A stretch of DNA of 64,000 bases from Roseomonas aerilata DSM 19363 (lineage in GTDB: Bacteria > Pseudomonadota > Alphaproteobacteria > Acetobacterales > Acetobacteraceae): NCBI RefSeq assembly GCF_000711725.1, contig NZ_JONP01000021.1, positions 1-64,000 of the forward strand. The letters run 5' to 3'. The notes beneath the pieces are model-generated. The model did no database searches, was not told the DNA's origin, and saw only the letters and a program-made list of their open reading frames with translations. Numbering within the stretch: the stretch's first letter is position 1; each line of letters opens with the position of its first letter. Shown here piece after piece: positions 26,640-35,764 of the stretch. The translations under genes and the position numbers were made by a program.

Positions 26640-27502
26640 CGACAATCATCGGCTTCGTCGTGATGATGATCACCGTCTTCGGCGGCTACACGCTGTCGGG
26701 CGGCAAGTTCGACATCATCCTGCACGCCCTGCCGCTGGAGGGCATGATGATCGGCGGCGCGGCGGTCGGCGCCTTCGTCATGTCGAACTCGATGCACGAC
26801 GTGAAGCACACGCTCGCCGGCTTCGGGAAGATCTTCAAGGGCGCGCGCTTCCACAAGAGCGACTACGTGGAAATGCTCTCGTTGCTCTACTGGTTCGTGC
26901 GCCTCGTGCAGACCAAGGGCGCCATGGCGCTGGAAGCGCATATCGAGAAGCCCGACGAGAGCCCCGCCTTCGCGAAGTTCCCCAAGATCAAGGCGAACCA
27001 CCACGCCGTCGCGATCATCTGCGACTATCTCCGCATGGTCGGCATGAACGCCGACGACCCGCACCAGATCGAGGACGTGATGGCGCGGGAGCTGAAGAAG
27101 CTGAAGGAGGAGGAGCTGCACCCCTCCCACGCGATGCAGAGCATGGCGGACGCGCTTCCGGCCCTCGGGATCGTCGCGGCGGTGCTCGGTGTCATCAAGA
27201 CCATGGCCTCGATTGACCAGCCGCCGACGGTGCTCGGCAGCATGATCGGCGGCGCGCTGGTCGGCACCTTCCTCGGCGTGCTGCTGGCCTATGGCGTGAT
27301 GGGTCCCATGGCCGCGCGCCTGAAGGGTGTGGTGGACGAGGAGACAAAGTATTTCGAGGTGATCCGCGCGGTGCTCGTGGCGCACCTGCACGGCAACGCG
27401 CCTCAGGTCTCGGTGGAAACCGGGCGCAAGATGGCACCCACCGCCTACATGCCCTCCTTCCAGGAATTGGAAGCGGTGCTGCAGGATTTGCAGATCGCCT
27501 GA
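26636..27502 (+). CDS. motA: Flagellar stator protein MotA
   Basis: Membrane half of the stator, with four helices and a large cytoplasmic loop that touches FliG. It has 288 residues, the length of the longer alphaproteobacterial type. Helix 1 is IIGFVVMMITVFGGYTLS and helix 2 GMMIGGAAVGAFVMS. The loop contains SLLYWFVRLVQTKGAMALE, where the torque residues lie. Helix 3 is ADALPALGIVAAVLGVIKTM with the conserved Pro, and helix 4 is IGGALVGTFLGVLLAYG. The ATG overlaps the motB stop (ATGA). Confidence 0.95.
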   Translation: MTTIIGFVVMMITVFGGYTLSGGKFDIILHALPLEGMMIGGAAVGAFVMSNSMHDVKHTLAGFGKIFKGARFHKSDYVEMLSLLYWFVRLVQTKGAMALEAHIEKPDESPAFAKFPKIKANHHAVAIICDYLRMVGMNADDPHQIEDVMARELKKLKEEELHPSHAMQSMADALPALGIVAAVLGVIKTMASIDQPPTVLGSMIGGALVGTFLGVLLAYGVMGPMAARLKGVVDEETKYFEVIRAVLVAHLHGNAPQVSVETGRKMAPTAYMPSFQELEAVLQDLQIA

Positions 27503-27524
27503 GGGCCGCGCTACGCCAGCGGCC

Positions 27525-27950
27525 ATGGACGACACAGCCCCCTTCCACGACCTCATCGGCATCACCCTGGAGGAATGGCGCGACGGCTATGCCCGCCTCG
27601 CCCTCGAGGTGGAGCGGAAGCACCACAACCGCAGCGGCGTGCTCCACGGCGGCGTGCTGCTCGCGATGATCGACCAGGCCGGCGGCTATTCGGGGCTGTT
27701 CTGCACTGTCCCTGGCAACGTGCGCCGAGCGGTGACGGTGGACATGGACTGCCGCTTCACCGGGCAGGTGACCACCGGCCGCATCGTGGCCGAGGGCCGG
27801 ATCGTCACCGCCGGGCGCAACATCTTCTTCACCCGCACCGAGGTGCTGGGGCCGGACGGCAAGCTCGTGGCCTACGGCGCCGGCACTCATCGCTGGCGTT
27901 CCGGCAGCCAGGTGCCGGAGGGCGTGCCGGCCGATTCGCCCTTGCGCTGA
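27525..27950 (+). CDS. PaaI-family hotdog thioesterase
   Basis: Acyl-CoA thioesterase-like protein of 141 residues with a single hotdog domain. The signature HHNRSGVLHGGVLLAMIDQAGGYSG includes the HGG motif and the catalytic Asp/Asn position on the central helix. It sits 22 bases after motA but is unlikely to be functionally linked. The substrate is probably an aromatic or medium-chain acyl-CoA; this cannot be refined from sequence. Confidence 0.85.
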   Translation: MDDTAPFHDLIGITLEEWRDGYARLALEVERKHHNRSGVLHGGVLLAMIDQAGGYSGLFCTVPGNVRRAVTVDMDCRFTGQVTTGRIVAEGRIVTAGRNIFFTRTEVLGPDGKLVAYGAGTHRWRSGSQVPEGVPADSPLR

Positions 27951-27956
27951 GCCGGC

Positions 27957-28105
27957 TCAGACCCGGAAGCGGTATTCCCGCCCCGGCACGCGCTCGATGT
28001 CGGGCGGGCGATCCTGGCGGCCTCGGCGGCAGAGAAGGAGCTGCGGGCGGCGAACCAGCCTGCGCGCTCGTCATAGGCCAGGTTCTCGCGCCGGGCACAT
28101 GTCAT
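27957..28105 (-). pseudogene. Possible small gene broken by a one-base deletion
   Basis: From ATG 28105 the minus strand reads MTCARRENLAYDERAGWFAA and on to SFSAAEAARIARP in one frame. The adjacent frame then continues PDIERVPGREYRFRV and stops at 27957, only seven bases from the convergent thioesterase stop. Adding one C in the run around 28010 would fuse these into a 49-residue protein with natural composition. It could be a real frameshift or a sequencing error. I do not recognise the family. Confidence 0.35.
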
Positions 28106-28121
28106 TGGTGCGGGAAGAGGA

Positions 28122-28907
28122 TCAGGCCCCGCCCCAGTTCATGGTCAGCCCGCCATCCATCACAATCGTCTGTCCCGTGATGTAGTCGGCATCGGGGCTG
28201 GCAAGGAAAAGCGCGAGCTTCGCGATCTCCTCGGGCTGCCCGGCACGGTGCCAGGGAATCTCCTTGAAGGAGGCCTCCCGCTTGGCGGGATCGTCCAACC
28301 GTTCCTGCGTCATCGGCGTCTGGATCAACCCGGGCGCGATGCCGACGACGTTGATCTTATGGGGCGCGAGTTCCACCGAGAGGCTCCGGATGAAGGAGCC
28401 GACCCCCGCCTTGGACATGCCGTAGGGGGCACTGCCATCGGTCGGCAGGTGCTGGGCGACGGAAGAGACGTTGATGATCTTGCCCCCTCCCCCCTCCTTG
28501 CCATGGGGCGGCAGGCGGTAGCGGAGGAAGGCGCGGGCGCACCAGAGCGGCCCCATGAGGTTGGTGCGGATCACCACCTCCACGTCCTCGTCCGCGATCT
28601 CGGCAACGGGCTTCTTGCCACCCATGCCCTTGCCGGCGTTGTTCACGAGGATGTCGGGAATGCCCAGCGCGTTCCGGGCCGCCTCGAAGGCGGCATCGAC
28701 GGATTTTGACTCCATCACCTCAAGCTGCGTGACGAAGGCGCGGCGGCCCGCGGCCTCGACGCGCTGGGCCGTCTCGCGTGCCCCCGCCTCGTCGGTATGC
28801 CAGGTGACGGCAATATCCGCCCCGGCACGGGCGAGGGTGACCGCGATCTCCGCGCCGATGCCGGAATCCGATCCGGTGACGAAGGCCACCTTGCCCTGAA
28901 GAACCAT
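28122..28907 (-). CDS. SDR family oxidoreductase (glucose 1-dehydrogenase-like)
   Basis: Classical short-chain dehydrogenase, 261 residues from ATG 28907 (CGGAGG upstream). Cofactor motif [13 protein letters not shown] motif [12 protein letters not shown], catalytic Ser in INVSSVAQ and the Tyr-Lys pair in YGMSKAG, and a C-terminal [17 protein letters not shown]. The Asp/Ser in the glycine motif and the overall pattern are like glucose 1-dehydrogenases and other sugar or polyol enzymes. The longer frame adds six Gly-rich residues and is less likely. Single gene, convergent with the region after the thioesterase. Confidence 0.88.
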   Translation of the reverse strand: MVLQGKVAFVTGSDSGIGAEIAVTLARAGADIAVTWHTDEAGARETAQRVEAAGRRAFVTQLEVMESKSVDAAFEAARNALGIPDILVNNAGKGMGGKKPVAEIADEDVEVVIRTNLMGPLWCARAFLRYRLPPHGKEGGGGKIINVSSVAQHLPTDGSAPYGMSKAGVGSFIRSLSVELAPHKINVVGIAPGLIQTPMTQERLDDPAKREASFKEIPWHRAGQPEEIAKLALFLASPDADYITGQTIVMDGGLTMNWGGA

Positions 28908-28966
28908 GCCCCCGCCTCCGTTCACCTGCGCCGTTTCAAGCGCGGGAACGGAGGCGCAGTTGCCCC

Positions 28967-29248
28967 TCAGCCCTTGCGAAGGGTGCGGAGATTGGCGCTA
29001 ACGCGCCGGCGGGCCGGGCTGGCGGCGGCGGCCATGACGGCGGCCGGGTTCTCGCCCCGCATCGCCGCGCGGCCGGCGGCGAACCAGCCGTCGGCGAAGG
29101 CGCGCTGCTTCTCCAGCGCCATGCGCGTCAGTTCCGAGCTGGCGCTGGCCGGACTGGCCATCAGGTCGGCGCTGCGCAGCGCGAAGACCCAGCCGGCCTG
29201 CCAGGCGAAGAGGGGCCAGTTAGCCCCGGCCCCCTTCCGGCCGCTCAC
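28967..29248 (-). CDS. Hypothetical 93-residue protein coupled to the peroxiredoxin
   Basis: Starts at GTG 29248, which overlaps the peroxiredoxin stop by four bases (GTGA). The product begins [20 protein letters not shown] and has a helical, Ala/Arg-rich body ([20 protein letters not shown]) that ends in a basic tail. The repeated Met, Ala and Trp/Phe pattern suggests an amphipathic helical protein, somewhat like phasin-type small proteins, but I cannot name the family. Coupling with the peroxiredoxin suggests co-expression. Confidence 0.6.
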   Translation of the reverse strand: MSGRKGAGANWPLFAWQAGWVFALRSADLMASPASASSELTRMALEKQRAFADGWFAAGRAAMRGENPAAVMAAAASPARRRVSANLRTLRKG

Positions 29249-29727
29249 AGCTTGGCCATTACGGCTTCGGCGCTGCTCACGTCGAACGCGCCGGGCTCCT
29301 CCACGCCGACATAGGTGACCTTTCCGTCCTTCAGGATGAGGGCGAAGCGCTGGGCGCGGACGCCGAGGCCGCGGGCAGTCAGGTCCTGCTCCAGGCCGAG
29401 GGCCTTGGTGAAGGCGGCGGCGCCGTCGGCGAGCATGGCCACCTTGTCCTCCACGCCCTGATCCTTCGCCCAGGCCTGCATCACGAAGGCGTCGTTGACG
29501 GCCACGCAGGCCACGGTGCCCACGCCCTTGCCCTTCAGGGCCGCGGCCTGCTGCACGAAGCCGGGCAGGTGCTTGGCGGAGCAGGTGGGGGTGAAGGCGC
29601 CGGGCACGCCGAAGAGCACGGCGGTGCCGGTGCCGAGGAGAGCGGCGGTATCGACCTCCTTCGGGCCCTCCGCGCTCGCCTGCATGATCTTGACGGAGGG
29701 GATGGCGTCGCCGGTCTTGATGGTCAT
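29245..29727 (-). CDS. Peroxiredoxin (Prx5-type, redoxin domain)
   Basis: Thiol peroxidase of 160 residues that reduces hydrogen peroxide and alkyl hydroperoxides. The active site is [18 protein letters not shown] with peroxidatic Cys49; Cys74 (VACVAVND) is a possible resolving residue. The rest ([34 protein letters not shown]) matches the AhpE/Prx5 group. ATG 29727 is the proper start; longer frames extend into the divergent AlgH gene. It is followed by an overlapping 93-residue gene and lies divergent from the AlgH-family gene. Confidence 0.93.
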   Translation of the reverse strand: MTIKTGDAIPSVKIMQASAEGPKEVDTAALLGTGTAVLFGVPGAFTPTCSAKHLPGFVQQAAALKGKGVGTVACVAVNDAFVMQAWAKDQGVEDKVAMLADGAAAFTKALGLEQDLTARGLGVRAQRFALILKDGKVTYVGVEEPGAFDVSSAEAVMAKL

Positions 29728-29872
29728 GGGGGGTCCCTGCAGCGGATGGAGCCGGCAGTTTCGGCGCCGGTTCCGCCGCCCTGTCAACGCCCGTCCACCG
29801 CCGGACGCGAAGCTGCACAGCGGAGGCAGCGGGCGGGTTGCACCACTCGGGGGGCACCGCCATCTTCGCGGG

Positions 29873-30550
29873 ATGACGAGGCGCCCGAAGGACAAGGCTC
29901 CCCTTCCCCCCTCCTTCGACGAGGAGATGGAAGAGGCGGAAGCCGAGAGCCCACCGATCCAGCTCTCCCGCATGAAGCAGCCCCCGGCAGAGGAGGGCTG
30001 GCTCGGCGGACAGCTGCTCATTGCCATGCCGAGCATGGAGGACCCGCGCTTCGCGCGCTCCGTGATCTGCCTCTGCGCCCACTCGGCCGAGGGGGCGATG
30101 GGGATCGTGCTGAACCGCGCCATCGAGAACCTCACCTTCGACGACCTGCTGAAGCAGCTCGACGTGACCCCTGTGCCCCCGGCGCGGCGCATCCGCCTGC
30201 ATGCCGGCGGTCCGGTGGAGGGCGGGCGCGGCTTCGTGCTGCACACCGGGGATTGGTCGAGCGACAGCAGCCTGACCATGGATGGCGGCTTCGCGCTGAC
30301 CGCCAGCGTGGACATCCTCAAGGCGATCGCGGGCGGCGGCGGGCCACGCCAGGGCCTGCTTGCCCTCGGCTATGCCGGCTGGGGCCCGGGCCAGCTCGAG
30401 AGCGAGATCCAGCACAACGCCTGGCTGAACGTCACGCCGGACGAGGCGATCCTCTTCACCGAGGAGGACCAGGACGCGAAATGGCGCCGGGCGCTGGCGA
30501 AGCTGAAGGTGGACCCGCTGCTGCTGGTGGGCACCGCCGGGCGGGCCTGA
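29873..30550 (+). CDS. YqgE/AlgH family protein
   Basis: Conserved bacterial protein of unclear biochemical role; AlgH was linked to alginate regulation in Pseudomonas. The family core begins [19 protein letters not shown] and continues [33 protein letters not shown] and [14 protein letters not shown], all diagnostic. From ATG 29873 it has 225 residues; the first 40 are a charged, acidic leader not common in the family, and the Met at residue 34 is an alternative start. It lies upstream of aspS by 89 bases. Confidence 0.9.
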   Translation: MTRRPKDKAPLPPSFDEEMEEAEAESPPIQLSRMKQPPAEEGWLGGQLLIAMPSMEDPRFARSVICLCAHSAEGAMGIVLNRAIENLTFDDLLKQLDVTPVPPARRIRLHAGGPVEGGRGFVLHTGDWSSDSSLTMDGGFALTASVDILKAIAGGGGPRQGLLALGYAGWGPGQLESEIQHNAWLNVTPDEAILFTEEDQDAKWRRALAKLKVDPLLLVGTAGRA

Positions 30551-30639
30551 AGGCCGGGCGCCCGGGCGCCGGGGTTGACACCCGCCCCGCCCTGCCGCTC
30601 TTGCGGGCCCCTACACGACCAGCATCAGGCCCCTCCACC

Positions 30640-32496
30640 ATGCACGCCTATCGCACTCACACCTGCGGCGCGCTCCGCGCGTCGGACGCCGGCAGCACCG
30701 TCCGGCTCTCCGGCTGGGTGCACCGCAAGCGCGACCATGGCGGACTGCTGTTCATCGACCTGCGTGACCATTACGGCCTGACGCAGTGCGTGGTGCCCGC
30801 CGGCTCCCCAGTCTTCGAGGCCGCCGACAACCTGCGCCCCGAGAGCGTGATCACCGTTACCGGCGCGGTTGTCGCGCGCGAGGCAGGCACGGTGAACCCG
30901 AAGCTGCCGACGGGCGAGGTGGAGCTGAGGGTGGCCGAGCTCACCGTGCAGTCCCCGGCCGATGTCCTGCCGATCCAGGTGGCCGGCGACCAGGAATTCC
31001 CGGAGGAGCTGCGCCTCCGCTACCGCTTCCTCGACCTTCGGCGGGAGAAGCAGCACCGGAACCTCATGCTCCGCTCGGGCGTGATCGCCTCCATCCGCCG
31101 CCGGATGATCGAGCAGGGCTTCACCGAGTTCCAGACGCCGCTCCTGACGGCCAGCAGTCCGGAGGGCGCGCGCGACTTCCTCGTGCCCTCTCGCCTGCAC
31201 CCCGGCAAGTTCTACGCGCTGCCCCAGGCGCCGCAGATGTTCAAGCAGCTGGCGATGGTCGCCGGCTTCGACCGCTACTTCCAGATCGCCCCCTGCTTCC
31301 GCGACGAGGCGGCGCGCGCGGACCGCTCCCCCGGCGAGTTCTACCAGCTCGACTTCGAGATGAGCTTTGTCACGCAGGAGGATGTTTTCGCGGCCATCGA
31401 GCCGGTCATGCACGGCGTCTTCGTCGAGTTCGGCGGCGGCCGCACCGTGACGCCCGCGCCCTTCCCGCGCATCGCCTACGACACCGCGATGCTCGAGTAC
31501 GGCTCGGACAAGCCGGACCTGCGCAACCCGCTGAAGATCACCGACGTCACCCAGCACTTCGCGGGCTCAGGCTTCGGGCTCTTCTCGAAGATCGCGGCCT
31601 CGGGCGGGATTATCCGCGCCATCCCGGCGCCCGGCGCGGCCGACAAGCCCCGCGGCTTCTTCGACAAGCTGAACGAGTGGGCGCGCGCTGAGGGCGCGGG
31701 CGGCCTCGGCTACATCCAGTTCGCCGCCGACGGCGCGAAGGGCCCCATCGCCAAGAACCTCGAGGCGGACCGCGTGGAGGCGATCCGCGCCGCCTGCGGG
31801 CTGAACCCCGGCGACGCCGTCTTCTTCGCCGCCGGGGTGAAGGAGGACGCCCAGAAGTTCGCGGGCGCCGTCCGCACGCGCCTCGGCAACGAGCTCGGCC
31901 TGATCGAGGAAGGCGCCTTCCGCTTCTGCTGGATCGTCGATTTCCCGATGTACGAGGCGAGCGAGGAGAAGCCGGGCGGCATCGACTTCAGCCACAACCC
32001 CTTCTCCATGCCGCAGGGCGGGCTGGAGGCGCTGAACTCCATGAATCCGCTCGATATTAAGGCTTATCAGTACGACATCGTCTGCAATGGCATCGAGCTC
32101 TCCTCGGGCGCCATCCGCAACCACCGGCCGGACATCATGATCCGCGCCTTCGAGATCGCCGGCTACACCGCCGACGAGGTGGAGGAGCGCTTCGGCGGCA
32201 TGCTGAACGCCTTCCGCTACGGCGCCCCCCCGCATGGCGGCTCCGCGCCGGGCATCGACCGCATGGTGATGCTGCTGGCCGACGAGCCGAACATCCGCGA
32301 GATCACCCTCTTCCCGCTCAACCAGCAGGCGGAGGACCTGATGATGGGAGCCCCGGCGCCGATCGAGCCCTCCCGCTGGAAGGAACTGTTCCTGAAGCCG
32401 GACATCCCCCCGGCGAAGGCCGCCACTAAGCCCGCGGGCGCGGTTCGCGAGGAAGCCGCTGGCACGCAGGGTGCAACACCGGGGAAGAGCACCTAA
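30640..32496 (+). CDS. aspS: Aspartyl-tRNA synthetase
   Basis: Class II synthetase that charges tRNA-Asp. The N-terminal anticodon-binding OB fold has [23 protein letters not shown]. The catalytic core shows [14 protein letters not shown], motif 2 [23 protein letters not shown] and motif 3 [13 protein letters not shown]. The bacterial GAD insertion lies around residues 300-420. It has 618 residues, with a Lys/Ala-rich tail of about 25. ATG 30640 fits the family start (MHAYRTH). It may also charge tRNA-Asn in organisms without AsnRS; this cannot be decided here. Confidence 0.98.
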   Translation: MHAYRTHTCGALRASDAGSTVRLSGWVHRKRDHGGLLFIDLRDHYGLTQCVVPAGSPVFEAADNLRPESVITVTGAVVAREAGTVNPKLPTGEVELRVAELTVQSPADVLPIQVAGDQEFPEELRLRYRFLDLRREKQHRNLMLRSGVIASIRRRMIEQGFTEFQTPLLTASSPEGARDFLVPSRLHPGKFYALPQAPQMFKQLAMVAGFDRYFQIAPCFRDEAARADRSPGEFYQLDFEMSFVTQEDVFAAIEPVMHGVFVEFGGGRTVTPAPFPRIAYDTAMLEYGSDKPDLRNPLKITDVTQHFAGSGFGLFSKIAASGGIIRAIPAPGAADKPRGFFDKLNEWARAEGAGGLGYIQFAADGAKGPIAKNLEADRVEAIRAACGLNPGDAVFFAAGVKEDAQKFAGAVRTRLGNELGLIEEGAFRFCWIVDFPMYEASEEKPGGIDFSHNPFSMPQGGLEALNSMNPLDIKAYQYDIVCNGIELSSGAIRNHRPDIMIRAFEIAGYTADEVEERFGGMLNAFRYGAPPHGGSAPGIDRMVMLLADEPNIREITLFPLNQQAEDLMMGAPAPIEPSRWKELFLKPDIPPAKAATKPAGAVREEAAGTQGATPGKST

Positions 32497-32524
32497 GTCA
32501 GGCCCGAACCGGAAAGGCACCTCG

Positions 32525-33394
32525 ATGCGCCTGCGCTCTCTTCTCGCCACCACCGCCGCCCTGGGCATGACGCTCGCCCTGGCCGGGCCTGCGCCCGCCC
32601 AGCAGCCCGCCCCTGCGGCGGCGCCTGGGGCGGCGCAGGCCGCCGTCCTGCCGGGCTCGGAGGAGATGGTGGCCCATCGCGGCGCCTATCGCCTCAGCTT
32701 CGACAAGGCGCGCGACAGCTCCGACATCTCGCGGGCGGAGGGCGTGATGCTGTTCGAGGTGCTGGACGCCTGCGACGGCTGGGCCAGCCGCCAGCGCCTC
32801 ACGATGCGCCTGCAGGACCGCGACGGCCAGACGATCGAGACCGCCTCCGACTACGCGACCTGGGAGAGCAAGGACGGTCGTCGCCTCCGCTTCTCGATGA
32901 CGCAGATGACGGGCGGCGCCGTCAGCAACCGCATCACCGGCGAGGCGGTGCTTCAGTCCGACGGCTCCGGCAGCGCCAACTACGACCAGCCGAGTGCGCG
33001 GCAGGAGGCGCTGCCGCCCGGCACGCTCCTGCCCATGGCGCACACCATCCGCGCGATCGCGGCGGCGCGCTCGGGCCAGCGCATCCTCAACGTGCCCCTC
33101 ATGGACGGCACGAGCGAGGACGGGGCGCAGGAGAGCACCACCATCGTCTCCCCCTGGAAGCGCGAGGCGGACGCGCAGCCGCGCTTCCCGCTATTGGGCG
33201 GGCAGGAGAGCGGGCGCATGCGGATCGCCTTCTTCGGCAAGGACAACAGCGGCGGCGGAGCCTCCTCGCCCGATTACGAGGTGGGGCTGCGCTACTACGC
33301 GAACGGCGTCGCCGATGACCTGAACATGGATTTCGGCGAGTTCTCGGTGAACGGGAAGCTGGAGACGCTGGAGGCGGTGCCGGGCGGCTGCTGA
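32525..33394 (+). CDS. eipB: EipB-like periplasmic cell envelope protein (DUF1849)
   Basis: Alphaproteobacterial envelope-integrity protein. A Sec signal peptide (MRLRSLLATTAALGMTLALA, cleavage near PAPAQ) precedes an Ala/Pro linker and the DUF1849 domain. The domain shows AHRGAYRLSFDKARDSSDISRA in its first part and YYANGVADDLNMDFGEF near the end. Cys83 and the C-terminal Cys289 match the conserved pair that forms a disulfide in Brucella EipB. It has 289 residues and starts 28 bases after aspS. Confidence 0.88.
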   Translation: MRLRSLLATTAALGMTLALAGPAPAQQPAPAAAPGAAQAAVLPGSEEMVAHRGAYRLSFDKARDSSDISRAEGVMLFEVLDACDGWASRQRLTMRLQDRDGQTIETASDYATWESKDGRRLRFSMTQMTGGAVSNRITGEAVLQSDGSGSANYDQPSARQEALPPGTLLPMAHTIRAIAAARSGQRILNVPLMDGTSEDGAQESTTIVSPWKREADAQPRFPLLGGQESGRMRIAFFGKDNSGGGASSPDYEVGLRYYANGVADDLNMDFGEFSVNGKLETLEAVPGGC

Positions 33395-33418
33395 GGCCGC
33401 CCAGACCCGGAAGCACCC

Positions 33419-34675
33419 TTAGAGGTTGAAGGCGGCGCGCAGGCCGACCGCTTGGAAGTCCCGCCCGGGGCCGTCCAGCACCGTGGTGCCGTTCTCGTAA
33501 TGGGCGGCAAGGCGGAGGCGGTCGGTCGGGTACCAGTTCAGCCCGAGGGTCAGGACGGATTGCCGCGCGCCGCGTGAGCCCTGCCTGAGGTCGACGGTGC
33601 TGTACCGGCCGGCGAGTTCGAGGGCACCGGGAAAGCCGCCCGCCTCGGGCCGCTTCCAGGTGCCGCTCTCCGCCGCTCGCTGGCGGGGCGGGCCGACCAG
33701 GGGCATCAGGGCCTGGACGTACCAGCCCTCGAAGCGGGCATCGGGACCCGAGACGGCGTCCACGGCGACCCGCTGCCACACGCCCTCGAGATAGACCGGG
33801 CCGAGGCGGACCGAAGCCTCCGGTCCCGCGGCCCATGCGCCGTCCGCGCGGATGCTGCCGCTGTCGAGGAAGCGGCGGCTGTCCACGCGAAGCTCGGGAT
33901 AGTCGCGCAGGCGGATGGACTCCGGCCCGGGGCTCGTGCCCGGGTGAAGCTGCACCGCGGCGTCCAGGCCGAACTGGACCTGCAACCCCGGGCGGTCCAC
34001 CGCCAGCAGCACGGCGCGTCCTGCCAGGCCGCGCTGCCGCTCGTCATGGGGCGTGGAGGCGACGCCGCCGGTGACATAGGCGCTGGCGTTCCAGCGGGCG
34101 CCCTCCCCGCCGATCGCGCCGTTCCCCTCGGCGCCGATAGCTGTCCGTGTGCTGCCGGAGGCGAGGGAGCCGACGACGTTGCTGATCGCTGCCCTCTCCA
34201 GGAAGGGAAGATCGAAGGATGAGCCGGCAAAATCGGGCAGGTGCTGGAGGGTGAAGGCCCCGGCGCGGATGGTGGTGCCCCGCAGGCCGGTATAGGCGAC
34301 CTGCGCCTCGAAGAGGTTGCCGTAGTCGTTCGGCGAGGCGCCCCCGAACTCCCAGGTGAAGGCGTAGGAGAAGTCTCTCAGCACCGTGCCGCGCACGCCC
34401 AGCCGGCCGCGCCGGAGGTTCACGCCGCTGCGGTAGCCGCCCGGCTCCTCCTGGCCGAAGAAGGAGCCGGCATCGGCGTCCAGGCGAAGCGTGGGGCGAA
34501 GGGTGAAGTCGCCGCCCCCGAGTTGCAGCGTGGGCGCCGGGCCGTTCCAGCGGAGGCCGTCGGGGGATGGCACGGCATTCCCCTCCTCTGCCATGGCCGG
34601 GCCGGCCACCAGAAACGCCATGATCAGGGCGCGGCGGAGAAGGCGTGGAAAAAGCGGCCTCGGACGAGCAGGCAT
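33419..34675 (-). CDS. Phosphate-selective porin O/P family outer membrane protein
   Basis: A 418-residue beta-barrel porin with a signal peptide (LLRRALIMAFLVAGPAMAEE). The mature protein has alternating beta strands, RLDADAGSFFGQEE, the OprP/OprO-like GVNLRRGRLGVRGTVLRDFSYAFTWEFGG, and a C-terminal Phe-Asn-Leu end (VGLRAAFNL) typical of barrel insertion signals. Phosphate or polyphosphate selectivity is a family label only. It is convergent with eipB (24 bases apart). Confidence 0.87.
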   Translation of the reverse strand: MPARPRPLFPRLLRRALIMAFLVAGPAMAEEGNAVPSPDGLRWNGPAPTLQLGGGDFTLRPTLRLDADAGSFFGQEEPGGYRSGVNLRRGRLGVRGTVLRDFSYAFTWEFGGASPNDYGNLFEAQVAYTGLRGTTIRAGAFTLQHLPDFAGSSFDLPFLERAAISNVVGSLASGSTRTAIGAEGNGAIGGEGARWNASAYVTGGVASTPHDERQRGLAGRAVLLAVDRPGLQVQFGLDAAVQLHPGTSPGPESIRLRDYPELRVDSRRFLDSGSIRADGAWAAGPEASVRLGPVYLEGVWQRVAVDAVSGPDARFEGWYVQALMPLVGPPRQRAAESGTWKRPEAGGFPGALELAGRYSTVDLRQGSRGARQSVLTLGLNWYPTDRLRLAAHYENGTTVLDGPGRDFQAVGLRAAFNL

Positions 34676-34817
34676 GGCGTACCCCCGCCGCGCTGATCGC
34701 GGCCTGGGGCTCGTAGCCGCCTTCGCGACCGCGCGCGCTCGTCCCTGAGCAGGCTGGAGGGGTTGTGATCGCCAGGCCGGCCAGGAACGGGCGCGAAAGG
34801 CCCGCCCCCGCTACGGG

Positions 34818-35216
34818 CTAGCGCGTCGGAAGCGCGCCGAGCTTGTCCAGCAGGACGGACGCGGCATCCACGCAGGCGCGGGTGGATTCACCCTCGGCGC
34901 ACTGGATATGGATCTCGTCATCGTTGCGCTGAAAGTAGAAGCTCGCCGCGCGGGAGGGCGGCGGGGGCCGGTGCCAGCCGCGCACGGGGCCGTAGGCCTC
35001 CATCATCATCGGCCCGTGCATGCCGGGGCCTCCGTCCGGGCCCGCCATGCCGGGCCCGCGCGGCCCAGGCCCAGGCCCGGGCGGCGGAGGCGGCACCGGG
35101 GCCTGCACCTGGGGCGGTGGCGGCGGTGCGGCCGGCGGGGGCGCGGGCTGGGCCAGGGCGAGCCCTGCGGCGCCCATCAGGCCCAAGGCCGCGGCGAGGA
35201 ACAGGGGCTTTTGCAT
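34818..35216 (-). CDS. Secreted Pro/Gly/Met-rich protein of unknown function
   Basis: A 132-residue exported protein: signal peptide MQKPLFLAAALGLMGAAGLA, then a long Pro-rich segment and a Gly-Met-His segment (GMHGPMMMEAYGP). The C-terminal 50 residues form a small domain with two Cys (IHIQCAEGESTRACVDAA). The Met/His cluster might bind copper, but that is speculative. ATG 35216 is chosen because it begins the signal peptide. It lies upstream of the porin on the same strand with a 142-base gap. Confidence 0.65.
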   Translation of the reverse strand: MQKPLFLAAALGLMGAAGLALAQPAPPPAAPPPPPQVQAPVPPPPPGPGPGPRGPGMAGPDGGPGMHGPMMMEAYGPVRGWHRPPPPSRAASFYFQRNDDEIHIQCAEGESTRACVDAASVLLDKLGALPTR

Positions 35217-35317
35217 GGCAGGAATCCTCTTCGCCGGTCCTTCGGGTGAAGCATCCTGGCGCGAGCGGGGTTTCCGGTGCGCGGCGGCAGGATACGGATG
35301 GTAACGACGCCCCTCCC

Positions 35318-35764
35318 CTAGTCCGGCACCACGGCGCAGGTGATGCGGGAGATGCAGGCCAGGCGCCCGTCCGGCCGGCGGATCTCGGTCTGCCAGACCT
35401 GGGTGGAGCGGCCGGTATGGATCGGGCGGCACTCCGCCGTGATCTCCTGGCCCTCCGGCACGGGGGCGATGTGGTTCGCGTTGATCTCGATGCCCACGCA
35501 GTGGAAGCCCTCCGGCACCGCGAGGAAGGAGGCGACGCTGCCTAGCGTCTCCGAGACCACGACGGAGATGCCGCCATGCAGCACCCGCCAGGGCTGGACG
35601 TGGCGATGGTCGATCACCATCGCGGCACGGAGGTAGTCCGGGCCGATCTCCGTGAAGCGAAGGCCGAGATGGCCGGGCGCGCCGGCCCCCAGGCGGTCGG
35701 TCAGCTCCTCCAGCGTCGTCTGCTTCTTCCAGATGGCCGGGGCTGTGTCGGGCGGGGTGCTCAT
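35318..35764 (-). CDS. Hotdog-fold thioesterase (MenI/YdiI-like)
   Basis: A 148-residue thioesterase. The active-site region AMVIDHRHVQPWRVLHGGISVVVSET contains the HGG motif and the Glu on the central helix expected of the hotdog family 4HBT-II (1,4-dihydroxy-2-naphthoyl-CoA type). Its ATG overlaps the MATE gene stop by four bases (ATGA), so the pair is coupled. The true acyl-CoA substrate is not known. Confidence 0.88.
   Translation of the reverse strand: MSTPPDTAPAIWKKQTTLEELTDRLGAGAPGHLGLRFTEIGPDYLRAAMVIDHRHVQPWRVLHGGISVVVSETLGSVASFLAVPEGFHCVGIEINANHIAPVPEGQEITAECRPIHTGRSTQVWQTEIRRPDGRLACISRITCAVVPD

Noticed and set aside
30575-30603. Perfect TTGACA box between the AlgH-family gene and aspS
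   Set aside because: No acceptable -10 sequence at 16-18 bases; kept out of the features as a chance or incomplete match.
27958-33416. 13-base match CAGACCCGGAAGC occurring at about 27958 and 33404
   Set aside because: Two short copies at gene ends without extended similarity; could be chance in GC-rich DNA.
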